The notes under the pieces are model-generated. The model did not search any database. It was not told where the DNA came from and saw nothing but the letters and a program-made list of their open reading frames with translations. A program made the position numbers and the translations under genes. From positions 304,387 to 341,697 of the forward strand of contig NZ_KL647056.1 in NCBI RefSeq assembly GCF_000725545.1: a stretch of 37,311 nt of DNA, read 5' to 3'. The stretch comes from Streptomyces exfoliatus (GTDB taxonomy: Bacteria > Actinomycetota > Actinomycetes > Streptomycetales > Streptomycetaceae). Below, piece by piece: positions 10,370-18,794 of the stretch. Numbering within the stretch: the stretch's first letter is position 1; every line of letters starts with the position of its first letter.

Positions 10370-11220
10370 TGGGCCAGAAGGTTAACCCGCATGGGTTCCG
10401 GCTCGGCATCACCACGGACTTCAAGTCCCGTTGGTACGCCGACAAGCTGTACAAGGACTACGTCAAGGAAGACGTCGCCATCCGTCGGATGATGACGTCC
10501 GGCATGGAGCGCGCCGGCATCTCGAAGGTTGAGATCGAGCGCACCCGTGACCGCGTGCGGGTGGACATCCACACCGCGCGTCCCGGCATCGTCATCGGCC
10601 GCCGTGGCGCCGAGGCCGACCGCATCCGCGGTGACCTCGAGAAGCTCACGGGCAAGCAGGTCCAGCTGAACATCCTCGAGGTCAAGAACCCCGAGATGGA
10701 CGCTCAGCTGGTTGCTCAGGCCGTTGCCGAGCAGCTCTCCTCCCGCGTCTCCTTCCGTCGCGCCATGCGTAAGAGCATGCAGGGCACGATGAAGGCCGGC
10801 GCCAAGGGCATCAAGATCCAGTGCGGCGGTCGCCTCGGCGGCGCCGAGATGTCCCGCTCCGAGTTCTACCGCGAGGGCCGTGTGCCGCTGCACACGCTCC
10901 GCGCGAACGTGGACTACGGCTTCTTCGAGGCCAAGACGACCTTCGGTCGTATTGGCGTCAAGGTCTGGATCTACAAGGGCGACGTCAAGAACATCGCCGA
11001 GGTCCGCGCCGAGAACGCTGCGGCCCGTGCGGGTAACCGCCCGGCCCGTGGCGCGGGTGGCGCTGGCGACCGTCCCGCCGGCCGTGGTGGCCGCGGTGGC
11101 GAGCGTGGCGGCCGCGGCCGCAAGCCGCAGCAGCAGTCCGCGCCGGCTGCCGAGGCCCCCAAGGCCGACGCTCCCGCCGCCGCTGCCGCTCCGGCTGAGA
11201 GCACCGGAACGGAGGCCTGA
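10369..11220 (+). CDS. rpsC: 30S ribosomal protein S3
   Basis: A 283-residue S3 of the mRNA entry channel. It starts [20 protein letters not shown]; the KH domain motif is [15 protein letters not shown], and the C-terminal domain includes [16 protein letters not shown]. From about residue 225 there is a low-complexity tail, first Gly/Arg-rich ([15 protein letters not shown]) and then Ala/Pro-rich. The tail makes it longer than E. coli S3 (233 residues); such tails occur in actinobacteria and may bind RNA. ATG 10369 overlaps the rplV stop. Confidence 0.98.
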   Translation: MGQKVNPHGFRLGITTDFKSRWYADKLYKDYVKEDVAIRRMMTSGMERAGISKVEIERTRDRVRVDIHTARPGIVIGRRGAEADRIRGDLEKLTGKQVQLNILEVKNPEMDAQLVAQAVAEQLSSRVSFRRAMRKSMQGTMKAGAKGIKIQCGGRLGGAEMSRSEFYREGRVPLHTLRANVDYGFFEAKTTFGRIGVKVWIYKGDVKNIAEVRAENAAARAGNRPARGAGGAGDRPAGRGGRGGERGGRGRKPQQQSAPAAEAPKADAPAAAAAPAESTGTEA

Positions 11221-11225
11221 CCGAA

Positions 11226-11645
11226 ATGCTGATCCCCCGTAGGGTCAAGCACCGCAAGCAGCACCACCCCAAGCGCTCGGGTATGAGCAAGGGTGGTACG
11301 CAGGTTGCGTTCGGCGAGTACGGCATTCAGGCCCTCACGCCGGCGTACGTGACCAACCGCCAGATCGAGGCGGCTCGTATCGCGATGACCCGCCACATCA
11401 AGCGTGGCGGCAAGGTCTGGATCAACATCTACCCGGACCGCCCGCTGACCAAGAAGCCTGCCGAGACCCGCATGGGTTCCGGTAAGGGTTCGCCGGAGTG
11501 GTGGATCGCGAACGTCAAGCCCGGTCGGGTGATGTTCGAGCTGTCCTACCCGAACGAGAAGATCGCGCGCGAGGCCCTGACCCGTGCGGCCCACAAGCTG
11601 CCGATGAAGTGCAAGATCGTTAAGCGCGAAGCAGGTGAGCTGTGA
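11226..11645 (+). CDS. rplP: 50S ribosomal protein L16
   Basis: A 139-residue L16, which organises the A-site tRNA region and 5S rRNA contacts. It has [19 protein letters not shown], the mid-region [20 protein letters not shown] and [19 protein letters not shown] 11226 lies five bases after rpsC. The TGA overlaps the rpmC ATG. Confidence 0.98.
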   Translation: MLIPRRVKHRKQHHPKRSGMSKGGTQVAFGEYGIQALTPAYVTNRQIEAARIAMTRHIKRGGKVWINIYPDRPLTKKPAETRMGSGKGSPEWWIANVKPGRVMFELSYPNEKIAREALTRAAHKLPMKCKIVKREAGEL

Positions 11646-11869
11646 TGACCGCCGGTACCAAGGCGTCCGAGCTGCGCGAACTGGGCAACGAGGAGCTTCT
11701 CAACAAGCTCCGCGAAGCCAAGGAAGAGCTGTTCAACCTCCGCTTCCAGGCGGCGACGGGCCAGCTCGAGAACCACGGGCGGCTGAAGTCCGTCCGCAAG
11801 GACATCGCGCGGATCTACACCCTGATGCGTGAGCGCGAGCTGGGCATCGAGACGGTGGAGAGCGCCTGA
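11645..11869 (+). CDS. rpmC: 50S ribosomal protein L29
   Basis: A 74-residue L29 at the tunnel exit: two helices, with [20 protein letters not shown] and [21 protein letters not shown] chose ATG 11645, which overlaps the rplP stop. A GTG three bases earlier (11642) would add one Met and cannot be excluded. The stop overlaps the rpsQ ATG. Confidence 0.96.
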   Translation: MTAGTKASELRELGNEELLNKLREAKEELFNLRFQAATGQLENHGRLKSVRKDIARIYTLMRERELGIETVESA

Positions 11870-12153
11870 TGAGCGAGAGCAACGTGACTGAGCAGAAGAC
11901 CGAGCGCAACGCTCGCAAGGTCCGCGAGGGCCTGGTCGTCAGCGACAAGATGGACAAGACCGTCGTCGTCGCTGTCGAGGACCGCGTCAAGCACGCGCTG
12001 TACGGCAAGGTCATCCGCCGTACGAACAAGCTCAAGGCTCACGACGAGCAGAACGCTGCCGGCATCGGCGACCGCGTCCTCCTGATGGAGACCCGGAAGC
12101 TGTCGTCGACGAAGCACTGGCGCGTCATCGAGATCCTCGAGAAGGCCAAGTAA
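11869..12153 (+). CDS. rpsQ: 30S ribosomal protein S17
   Basis: A 94-residue S17, an OB-fold primary 16S rRNA binder. It contains [20 protein letters not shown] and the [18 protein letters not shown] end. ATG 11869 overlaps the rpmC stop. It is the last gene of the S10 operon in the classical arrangement; a 95-bp gap with two hairpins follows before rplN. Confidence 0.98.
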   Translation: MSESNVTEQKTERNARKVREGLVVSDKMDKTVVVAVEDRVKHALYGKVIRRTNKLKAHDEQNAAGIGDRVLLMETRKLSSTKHWRVIEILEKAK

Positions 12154-12155
12154 TT

Positions 12156-12220
12156 ACCTGAGGGGTTTCCCTCAGGTCAGTTCCGCCAGGCTCGGCAGGG
12201 GCACTTCGGTGCCCCTGCCG
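12156..12220 (+). promoter_or_regulatory. Two hairpins at the S10/spc operon boundary
   Basis: The first hairpin is a 9-bp perfect stem (12156-12164 with 12169-12177, loop GTTT). The second is a 12-bp perfect stem (12193-12204 with 12209-12220) with a TTCG tetraloop. No T run follows either. They sit between rpsQ and rplN, the classical border of the S10 and spc operons. They may terminate part of the transcripts, mark an RNA processing site or stabilise ends. Confidence 0.7.
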
Positions 12221-12248
12221 GGAACCGGCAGACAATCAGGAGATAGAC

Positions 12249-12617
12249 GTGATCCAGCAGGAGTCGCGACTGCGTGTCGCCGACAACACTGGTGCCAAGG
12301 AGATCCTTTGCATCCGTGTTCTCGGTGGCTCGGGTCGCCGCTACGCGGGCATCGGTGACGTCATCGTCGCCACCGTCAAGGACGCGATCCCCGGTGGCAA
12401 CGTGAAGAAGGGTGACGTCGTCAAGGCGGTCATCGTTCGCACCGTCAAGGAGCGCCGCCGCCAGGACGGCTCGTACATCCGCTTCGACGAGAACGCCGCT
12501 GTCATTCTCAAGAACGACGGCGACCCTCGTGGCACCCGTATCTTCGGCCCGGTCGGCCGTGAGCTGCGCGAGAAGAAGTTCATGAAGATCATCTCGCTCG
12601 CGCCGGAGGTGCTGTAA
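12249..12617 (+). CDS. rplN: 50S ribosomal protein L14
   Basis: A 122-residue L14 at the intersubunit face, also the RsfS binding site. It starts [20 protein letters not shown] and contains [20 protein letters not shown]. The start is GTG 12249 with CAGGAG upstream. It is the first gene of the spc operon, after the paired hairpins, and is followed two bases later by rplX. Confidence 0.98.
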   Translation: MIQQESRLRVADNTGAKEILCIRVLGGSGRRYAGIGDVIVATVKDAIPGGNVKKGDVVKAVIVRTVKERRRQDGSYIRFDENAAVILKNDGDPRGTRIFGPVGRELREKKFMKIISLAPEVL

Positions 12618-12619
12618 GC

Positions 12620-12931
12620 ATGAAGATCAAGAAGGGCGACCTGGTCCAGGTCATCACCGGTAAGGACAAGGGCAAGCAGGGCAAGGTCATCACGGCCTTC
12701 CCCCGCGAGAACCGCGTCCTCGTCGAGGGTGTCAACCGGGTCAAGAAGCACACCAAGGCCGGCCCGTCGCAGGCCGGTGGCATCGTCACGACCGAGGCCC
12801 CGGTCCACGTGAGCAACGTTCAGCTCGTCGTGGAGAAGGATGGCCAGAAGGTCGTCACGCGTGTCGGTTACCGCTTCGACGACGAGGGCAACAAGATCCG
12901 CGTTGCCAAGCGGACGGGTGAGGACATCTGA
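12620..12931 (+). CDS. rplX: 50S ribosomal protein L24
   Basis: A 103-residue L24, an assembly initiator near the tunnel exit. The KOW motif is at the start ([20 protein letters not shown]). ATG 12620 lies two bases after the rplN stop; the TGA overlaps the rplE ATG. Normal. Confidence 0.98.
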   Translation: MKIKKGDLVQVITGKDKGKQGKVITAFPRENRVLVEGVNRVKKHTKAGPSQAGGIVTTEAPVHVSNVQLVVEKDGQKVVTRVGYRFDDEGNKIRVAKRTGEDI

Positions 12932-13485
12932 TGGCTACCACCACTCCGCGTCTCAAGACGAAGTACCGCGAGGAGATCGCGGGCAAGCTGCGTGAGGAGT
13001 TCTCGTACGAGAACGTCATGCAGGTTCCCGGCCTCGTGAAGATCGTGGTCAACATGGGTGTCGGCGACGCCGCCCGTGACTCGAAGCTCATGGACGGTGC
13101 CGTCCGTGACCTGACCACGATCACCGGTCAGAAGCCGGCCGTCACCAAGGCTCGCAAGTCCATCGCGCAGTTCAAGCTGCGTGAGGGCCAGCCGATCGGT
13201 GCGCACGTCACCCTCCGTGGCGACCGCATGTGGGAGTTCCTGGACCGCACCCTGTCGCTCGCGCTTCCGCGCATCCGCGACTTCCGTGGTCTGTCCCCCA
13301 AGCAGTTCGACGGGCGTGGCAACTACACCTTCGGTCTCACGGAGCAGGTCATGTTCCACGAGATCGACCAGGACAAGATCGACCGTGTCCGGGGTATGGA
13401 CATCACCGTGGTGACCACGGCGACCAACGACGACGAGGGCCGTGCCCTTCTGCGTCACCTCGGCTTCCCGTTCAAGGAGGCGTAA
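12931..13485 (+). CDS. rplE: 50S ribosomal protein L5
   Basis: A 184-residue L5, a 5S rRNA binder in the central protuberance. It contains [40 protein letters not shown] and [21 protein letters not shown] 12931 overlaps the rplX stop. The end carries the AAGGAGG used by rpsN. Confidence 0.98.
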   Translation: MATTTPRLKTKYREEIAGKLREEFSYENVMQVPGLVKIVVNMGVGDAARDSKLMDGAVRDLTTITGQKPAVTKARKSIAQFKLREGQPIGAHVTLRGDRMWEFLDRTLSLALPRIRDFRGLSPKQFDGRGNYTFGLTEQVMFHEIDQDKIDRVRGMDITVVTTATNDDEGRALLRHLGFPFKEA

Positions 13486-13490
13486 GCGAG

Positions 13491-13676
13491 ATGGCGAAGA
13501 AGGCTCTCATCGCGAAGGCTGCCCGCAAGCCCAAGTTCGGCGTGCGTGGCTACACGCGCTGCCAGCGTTGTGGTCGACCCCACTCCGTGTACCGCAAGTT
13601 CGGCCTGTGCCGCGTGTGCCTTCGTGAGATGGCTCACCGTGGCGAGCTGCCGGGCGTGACCAAGAGCTCCTGGTAA
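13491..13676 (+). CDS. rpsN: 30S ribosomal protein S14, zinc-binding type
   Basis: A 61-residue S14 of the short zinc (C+) type: CQRC and, 13 residues later, CRVC form the zinc site. It starts [23 protein letters not shown] 13491 lies five bases after rplE, with AAGGAGG just upstream. Streptomyces commonly also hold zinc-free paralogues under Zur elsewhere; none is in this window. A 208-bp structured gap follows. Confidence 0.98.
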   Translation: MAKKALIAKAARKPKFGVRGYTRCQRCGRPHSVYRKFGLCRVCLREMAHRGELPGVTKSSW

Positions 13677-13720
13677 TCCCTTACTTGGGATGACCGGAGT
13701 CTCTCGGTAAGCACTGGGTT

Positions 13721-13771
13721 GGCGGACGCCCAGGCCTCCATGGCTTAGGCTAGGAGGGTTGGGCGTCCGCC
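13721..13771 (+). promoter_or_regulatory. Long inverted repeat in the rpsH leader
   Basis: A perfect 12-bp inverted repeat (13721-13732 with 13760-13771) encloses further pairing (CCTCC with GGAGG, GCCT with AGGC). It lies 113 bp before rpsH in a 208-bp gap. A -10-like TAGGCT (13746-13751) lies inside it, with TTGGCG 21 bp upstream, too far for a good promoter. S8 feeds back on the spc operon in E. coli; an S8-binding or processing role here is inference. Confidence 0.55.
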
Positions 13772-13884
13772 GCCCGTACGACTTACTACGCCGTAGGTCC
13801 CCGCGCCGCACCCGTCCCGCCCCTGTGTGGGGAGAGGGATGGCGCATACAGGAAACCCCGGCGAGAGAGGCCGAAGGCCAATTC

Positions 13885-14283
13885 ATGACCATGACTGATC
13901 CGATCGCGGACATGCTGACTCGTCTGCGTAACGCGAACTCGGCATACCACGACTCCGTGACGATGCCGCACAGCAAGATCAAGTCTCACATCGCGGAAAT
14001 CCTCCAGCAGGAGGGCTTCATCACGGGCTGGAAGGTCGAGGACGCCGAAGTCGGCAAGAACCTCGTCCTCGAGCTCAAGTTCGGTCCGAACCGTGAGCGC
14101 TCCATCGCGGGCATCAAGCGGATCTCGAAGCCGGGCCTCCGTGTGTACGCGAAGTCCACCAACCTGCCGAAGGTCCTCGGCGGCCTGGGCGTGGCGATCA
14201 TCTCCACGTCCCACGGTCTCCTGACCGGCCAGCAGGCAGGCAAGAAGGGCGTAGGTGGGGAAGTCCTCGCCTACGTCTGGTAG
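13885..14283 (+). CDS. rpsH: 30S ribosomal protein S8
   Basis: A 132-residue S8, a primary 16S binder and the spc-operon repressor in E. coli. It starts [20 protein letters not shown] and ends with [20 protein letters not shown] plus VLAYVW. I chose ATG 13885 because it gives the standard length; ATG 13891 is the alternative. The upstream open frame is the structured leader. The ribosome-binding site is weak (GAAGG about 9 bases upstream). Confidence 0.97.
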   Translation: MTMTDPIADMLTRLRNANSAYHDSVTMPHSKIKSHIAEILQQEGFITGWKVEDAEVGKNLVLELKFGPNRERSIAGIKRISKPGLRVYAKSTNLPKVLGGLGVAIISTSHGLLTGQQAGKKGVGGEVLAYVW

Positions 14284-14304
14284 TCGGGAAAGGAAGGAAA
14301 GCTC

Positions 14305-14844
14305 ATGTCGCGTATTGGCAAGCTGCCTATCCAGGTTCCCGCCGGCGTGGACGTCACCATCGATGGCCGCACGGTCACGGTGAAGGGTTCCAAGGGCACC
14401 CTGAGCCACACCGTCGCCGCGCCGATCGAGATCGTCAAGGGCGAGGATGGCGTGCTCAACGTCAACCGTCCGAACGACGAGCGTCAGAACAAGGCCCTCC
14501 ACGGCCTGTCCCGCACGCTGGTGGCCAACATGATCACCGGCGTGACCACGGGTTACGTGAAGGCGCTCGAGATCAGCGGTGTCGGTTACCGCGTCGCCGC
14601 GAAGGGCTCCGCTCTGGAGTTCCAGCTCGGTTACAGCCACCCGATCCTGATCGAGGCGCCCGAGGGCATCTCGTTCAAGGTCGAGTCGCCGACCAAGTTC
14701 TCGGTCGAGGGCATCGACAAGCAGAAGGTCGGCGAGGTCGCGGCGAACATCCGCAAGCTGCGGAAGCCCGACCCGTACAAGGCCAAGGGCGTCAAGTACG
14801 CCGGCGAGGTCATCCGCCGCAAGGTCGGAAAGGCTGGTAAGTAG
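14305..14844 (+). CDS. rplF: 50S ribosomal protein L6
   Basis: A 179-residue L6 near the factor-binding site. It starts [20 protein letters not shown] and contains [20 protein letters not shown] and the C-terminal [23 protein letters not shown] 14305 has AAGGAAGG upstream. Two bases separate it from rplR. Confidence 0.98.
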   Translation: MSRIGKLPIQVPAGVDVTIDGRTVTVKGSKGTLSHTVAAPIEIVKGEDGVLNVNRPNDERQNKALHGLSRTLVANMITGVTTGYVKALEISGVGYRVAAKGSALEFQLGYSHPILIEAPEGISFKVESPTKFSVEGIDKQKVGEVAANIRKLRKPDPYKAKGVKYAGEVIRRKVGKAGK

Positions 14845-14846
14845 CC

Positions 14847-15230
14847 ATGGCATACGGTGTGAAGATCGCCAAGGGCGACGCTTACAAGCGTGCGGCCAAG
14901 GCTCGCCGCCACATCCGCATCCGCAAGAACGTGTCGGGTACGGCGGAGCGTCCGCGCCTCGTCGTGACGCGTTCGAACCGCGGCATCACCGCTCAGGTCA
15001 TCGACGACCTCAAGGGTCACACCCTTGCGTCGGCGTCGAACCTGGACGCGTCGATCCGCGGTGGCGAGGGTGACAAGTCCGCGCAGGCCAAGCAGGTCGG
15101 TGCTCTCGTCGCTGAGCGCGCCAAGGCCGCTGGTGTCGAGGCTGTCGTGTTCGACCGTGGTGGCAACAGGTACGCCGGGCGCATTGCCGCTCTGGCTGAC
15201 GCCGCCCGCGAAGCCGGGCTGAAGTTCTAA
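14847..15230 (+). CDS. rplR: 50S ribosomal protein L18
   Basis: A 127-residue L18, a 5S rRNA binder. It contains [20 protein letters not shown] and the end [23 protein letters not shown] 14847. A 46-bp gap with a small hairpin (15233-15244) leads to rpsE. Confidence 0.98.
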   Translation: MAYGVKIAKGDAYKRAAKARRHIRIRKNVSGTAERPRLVVTRSNRGITAQVIDDLKGHTLASASNLDASIRGGEGDKSAQAKQVGALVAERAKAAGVEAVVFDRGGNRYAGRIAALADAAREAGLKF

Positions 15231-15276
15231 GCCCCGGTTCCGGGACTAACGGACGTAACAGAGAGAGGTAAATCCA

Positions 15277-15879
15277 ATGGCTGGACCCCAGCGCCGCGGA
15301 AGCGGTGCCGGTGGCGGCGAGCGGCGGGACCGGAAGGGCCGCGACGGTGGCGCTGCCGCCGAGAAGACCGCGTACGTTGAGCGCGTTGTCGCGATCAACC
15401 GCGTCGCCAAGGTTGTCAAGGGTGGTCGCCGCTTCAGCTTCACCGCGCTGGTCGTGGTGGGCGACGGTGACGGCACCGTAGGTGTCGGTTACGGCAAGGC
15501 CAAGGAAGTTCCCGCGGCCATCGCCAAGGGTGTCGAGGAAGCCAAGAAGAACTTCTTCAAGGTTCCGCGCATCCAGGGCACCATCCCTCACCCGATCCAG
15601 GGCGAGAAGGCCGCGGGCGTCGTCCTGCTCAAGCCGGCTTCCCCCGGTACCGGTGTTATCGCCGGTGGCCCGGTGCGCGCCGTGCTCGAGTGCGCCGGCG
15701 TTCACGACATCCTGTCGAAGTCGCTCGGCTCCGACAACGCGATCAACATCGTGCACGCGACCGTGGCGGCCCTCAAGGGCCTGCAGCGTCCCGAGGAGAT
15801 CGCGGCTCGCCGTGGTCTGCCCCTCGAGGACGTCGCCCCCGCGGCTCTCCTCCGTGCGCGTGCTGGGGCGGGTGCGTAA
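15277..15879 (+). CDS. rpsE: 30S ribosomal protein S5
   Basis: A 200-residue S5, important for decoding accuracy. The N-terminal extension is Gly/Arg-rich ([20 protein letters not shown]), as is usual in actinobacteria. The core has [20 protein letters not shown] and [23 protein letters not shown] 15277 has AGAGAGG upstream. The TAA overlaps the rpmD ATG. Confidence 0.98.
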   Translation: MAGPQRRGSGAGGGERRDRKGRDGGAAAEKTAYVERVVAINRVAKVVKGGRRFSFTALVVVGDGDGTVGVGYGKAKEVPAAIAKGVEEAKKNFFKVPRIQGTIPHPIQGEKAAGVVLLKPASPGTGVIAGGPVRAVLECAGVHDILSKSLGSDNAINIVHATVAALKGLQRPEEIAARRGLPLEDVAPAALLRARAGAGA

Positions 15880-16061
15880 TGGCTCGCCTCAAGGTCACGC
15901 AGACGAAGTCGTACATCGGCAGCAAGCAGAACCACCGCGACACCCTGCGCTCGCTCGGCCTCAAGAAGGTCAACGACGTGGTTGTCAAGGAGGATCGTCC
16001 CGAGTTCCGCGGCATGGTGCACACCGTCCGCCACCTCGTGACGGTCGAGGAGGTTGACTGA
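15879..16061 (+). CDS. rpmD: 50S ribosomal protein L30
   Basis: A 60-residue L30: [20 protein letters not shown], then [23 protein letters not shown] 15879 overlaps the rpsE stop (TAATG), and one base separates its stop from rplO. It is absent from many non-actinobacterial lineages but normal here. Confidence 0.97.
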   Translation: MARLKVTQTKSYIGSKQNHRDTLRSLGLKKVNDVVVKEDRPEFRGMVHTVRHLVTVEEVD

Positions 16062-16062
16062 C

Positions 16063-16518
16063 ATGGCGGAGAACAGCCCGCTGAAGGCCCACAACCTCCG
16101 TCCCGCCCCCGGCGCCAAGACCGCGAAGACCCGTGTCGGTCGTGGTGAGGCGTCGAAGGGTAAGACGGCCGGTCGTGGTACGAAGGGTACGAAGGCCCGC
16201 TACCAGGTTCCGCAGCGCTTCGAGGGCGGGCAGATGCCCCTCCACATGCGTCTGCCGAAGCTGAAGGGCTTCAAGAACCCCTTCCGCACCGAGTACCAGG
16301 TCGTGAACCTGGACAAGCTCACCGCGCTCTACCCGCAGGGTGGCGAGGTCACGGTGGCCGATCTGGTCGCCAAGGGTGCGGTTCGCAAGAACCAGCTCGT
16401 CAAGGTGCTCGGCACCGGCGAGATCACCGTGGCGCTGCAGGTGACGGTTGACGCCGTCTCCGGCTCCGCCAAGGAGAAGATCGCCGCTGCCGGCGGCACC
16501 GTCACCGAGCTCGTCTGA
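16063..16518 (+). CDS. rplO: 50S ribosomal protein L15
   Basis: A 151-residue L15. It has the Gly-rich N-terminus [20 protein letters not shown] and the core [21 protein letters not shown] chose ATG 16063; an earlier start at 16054 lies inside rpmD. It is the last ribosomal gene before a strong hairpin at 16541-16580, which separates it from secY. Confidence 0.97.
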   Translation: MAENSPLKAHNLRPAPGAKTAKTRVGRGEASKGKTAGRGTKGTKARYQVPQRFEGGQMPLHMRLPKLKGFKNPFRTEYQVVNLDKLTALYPQGGEVTVADLVAKGAVRKNQLVKVLGTGEITVALQVTVDAVSGSAKEKIAAAGGTVTELV

Positions 16519-16540
16519 GACGACTCGTTGGCTTGAACAT

Positions 16541-16580
16541 CCGATCGGGGATGCCTCTCAAAAGGGGCATCCCCGATTGG
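16541..16580 (+). terminator. Terminator between rplO and secY
   Basis: A 15-bp stem with one G-U pair (16541-16555 with 16566-16580) and a 10-base loop, followed by TCGTTCC. It likely ends most spc transcripts, so secY needs its own promoter. Confidence 0.8.
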
Positions 16581-16626
16581 TCGTTCCTAGGGGGGCACGG
16601 TCGCCGGTAAGGTGGCGTGCACTGTC

Positions 16627-16632
16627 TAGACT
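16627..16632 (+). promoter_or_regulatory. Candidate -10 of a secY promoter
   Basis: TAGACT, a strong housekeeping -10, lies 99 bp before the secY GTG and after the terminator. No convincing -35 is seen at 17-19 bp. The leader would be about 93 nt. Confidence 0.5.
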
Positions 16633-16731
16633 CCGTGCGGTATGCCCACACGGAATTGAAGACCGATACCTATCCGTCGAACCTCAAGACCGTCACCCTT
16701 GACGCATAGCGCGGGGGTCGCAGGAGGCACC

Positions 16732-18051
16732 GTGCTCACCGCGTTCGCCCGGGCGTTCAAGACGCCCGACCTGCGCAAGAAGCTGCTCTTCACGCTCGCC
16801 ATCATCGTGCTGTACCGCCTCGGGGCCCACATCCCGGTCCCCGGCGTCAGCTACGAGGCCGTCCAGCAGTGTGTCAAGCAGGCCAGCGAGGGCAACAACA
16901 GCCTGTTCGGCCTGGTCAACATGTTCAGTGGCGGAGCGCTGCTGCAGATCACCATCTTCGCGCTCGGCATCATGCCGTACATCACGGCCAGCATCATCCT
17001 GCAGCTGCTGACCGTCGTGATCCCGCGCCTGGAGGCCCTCAAGAAGGAGGGTCAGTCCGGTACCGCCAAGATCACGCAGTACACCCGGTACCTGACGGTC
17101 GCCCTCGCCGTGCTCCAGGGCACCGGTCTCGTGGCCACCGCCAAGAGCGGTGCGCTGTTCAGCGGCTGCAGCGTCGCCGACCAGGTCGTTCCCGACCCGT
17201 CGATCTTCACCATCGCCACCATGGTCATCACGATGACCGCGGGCACCTGTGTCGTCATGTGGCTCGGTGAGCTGATCACCGACCGCGGCATCGGCAACGG
17301 CATGTCGATCCTGATGTTCATCTCGATCGCCGCCGGCTTCCCGGGCGCGCTGTGGGCCATCAAGGAGAGCGGCAAGCTCGCCAAGGGCTGGATCGAGTTC
17401 GGCACCGTCATCCTGATCGGCTTCGTGATGGTGGCCCTCGTGGTCTTCGTCGAGCAGGCCCAGCGCCGCATCCCCGTGCAGTACGCGAAGCGCATGATCG
17501 GCCGGCGTTCCTACGGCGGTACGTCCACGTACATCCCGCTGAAGGTGAACCAGGCAGGTGTGATTCCTGTCATCTTCGCGTCGTCGCTGCTCTACATCCC
17601 GGCCTTGATCGCGCAGTTCTCGAGCTCCACCGCCGGGTGGAAGACCTGGATCGAAGCCCACTTCGTCAAGGGTGACCACCCCTACTACATCGCTACGTAC
17701 TTCCTCCTGATCGTGTTCTTCGCCTTCTTCTACGTGGCGATCTCGTTCAACCCCGAGGAAGTCGCCGACAACATGAAGAAGTATGGTGGCTTCATCCCGG
17801 GTATCCGGGCTGGTCGACCTACTGCCGAGTACCTGAGCTACGTGCTCAACCGGATCACTTGGCCGGGCTCGCTGTACTTGGGTCTGATCGCTCTTGTGCC
17901 GACGATGGCGTTGGCAGGCTTCGGTGGCGCCAATGCCAACTTCCCCTTCGGTGGGACGAGCATCCTCATCATCGTGGGTGTGGGGCTGGAGACCGTGAAG
18001 CAGATCGAGAGCCAGCTCCAGCAGCGCAATTACGAAGGGTTCCTCCGCTGA
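16732..18051 (+). CDS. secY: Protein translocase subunit SecY
   Basis: A 439-residue core channel of the Sec translocon, with about ten membrane segments. It starts MLTAFARAFKTPDLRKKLLF; YRLGAHIPVPGV follows TM1, and ALGIMPYITASIILQLLTVV and RRSYGGTSTYIPLKVNQAGV are family hallmarks. The start is GTG 16732, four to five bases after AGGAGG; an upstream in-frame TTG at 16699 is rejected. The TGA overlaps the adk ATG. The secY-adk-map order is conserved in actinobacteria. Confidence 0.98.
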   Translation: MLTAFARAFKTPDLRKKLLFTLAIIVLYRLGAHIPVPGVSYEAVQQCVKQASEGNNSLFGLVNMFSGGALLQITIFALGIMPYITASIILQLLTVVIPRLEALKKEGQSGTAKITQYTRYLTVALAVLQGTGLVATAKSGALFSGCSVADQVVPDPSIFTIATMVITMTAGTCVVMWLGELITDRGIGNGMSILMFISIAAGFPGALWAIKESGKLAKGWIEFGTVILIGFVMVALVVFVEQAQRRIPVQYAKRMIGRRSYGGTSTYIPLKVNQAGVIPVIFASSLLYIPALIAQFSSSTAGWKTWIEAHFVKGDHPYYIATYFLLIVFFAFFYVAISFNPEEVADNMKKYGGFIPGIRAGRPTAEYLSYVLNRITWPGSLYLGLIALVPTMALAGFGGANANFPFGGTSILIIVGVGLETVKQIESQLQQRNYEGFLR

Positions 18052-18698
18052 TGCGAATCGTCCTCGTCGGACCTCCTGGTGCGGGCAAGGGCACGCAGGC
18101 CGCGTACCTTGCCAAGAACCTGGGCATCCCGCACATCTCCACGGGTGACCTGTTCCGCGCCAACATCTCGCAGGGAACGCCGCTGGGGCTCGAGGCGCAG
18201 TCGTACATGAAGGCCGGTCAGCTCGTACCGGACTCCGTGACGATCGGCATGGCCAGGGACCGCATGGAGCAGGCCGACGCCGTCAACGGCTTCCTGCTCG
18301 ACGGGTTCCCGCGCAACGTGGCCCAGGCCGAGGCGCTCGACGAGATCCTCAAGGCGGGTCACGTCCAGCTGGACGCGGTCCTGGACCTGGAGGTCCCCGA
18401 GGACGAGGTCGTGAAGCGGATCGCGGGTCGCCGCATCTGCCGTAACGACAGTGCGCACGTCTTCCACGTGACGTACAACGCGCCGAAGACCGAGGGCGTC
18501 TGCGACGCCTGCGGTGGCGAGCTCTACCAGCGCGACGACGACTCCGAGGAGACCGTCCGCCGGCGCCTGGAGGTCTACCACACGGAGACCGAGCCGATCA
18601 TCGACTACTACCGGGCGCAGAACCTGGTCGAGACGATCTCGGCGCTCGGCAAGGTGGACGAGGTCACCGCGAAGGCGATGGCCGCGCTCAAGAAGTAG
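18051..18698 (+). CDS. adk: Adenylate kinase
   Basis: A 215-residue AMP + ATP = 2 ADP phosphotransferase. The P-loop is GPPGAGKGTQ (residues 7-16), the AMP site HISTGDLFRANI, then LLDGFPRNVAQAEAL and the LID with C..D and CDACGGEL, a partial zinc-type motif. ATG 18051 overlaps the secY stop. A 20-bp hairpin follows. Confidence 0.98.
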   Translation: MRIVLVGPPGAGKGTQAAYLAKNLGIPHISTGDLFRANISQGTPLGLEAQSYMKAGQLVPDSVTIGMARDRMEQADAVNGFLLDGFPRNVAQAEALDEILKAGHVQLDAVLDLEVPEDEVVKRIAGRRICRNDSAHVFHVTYNAPKTEGVCDACGGELYQRDDDSEETVRRRLEVYHTETEPIIDYYRAQNLVETISALGKVDEVTAKAMAALKK

Positions 18699-18710
18699 CC
18701 CCGGTTCGTC

Positions 18711-18753
18711 CGATACGGCCGCGGTGCCCCTCAGGGGCACCGCGGCCGTATCG
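18711..18753 (+). terminator. Strong hairpin between adk and map
   Basis: A perfect 20-bp stem (18711-18730 with 18734-18753) with a 3-base loop, followed by the T-rich TTGTTGTG. It starts 13 bp after the adk stop and ends 41 bp before the map ATG. It should cut off most read-through into map, and I see no convincing promoter in the remaining 41 bp. Confidence 0.9.
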
Positions 18754-18794
18754 TTGTTGTGTCCCCCATAACCGATGGAAAGGCCGCGGCCACG

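Noticed and set aside
13759..13884. N-terminal extension of rpsH
   Set aside because: The added 42 codons are unlike any S8 and overlap the inverted repeat.
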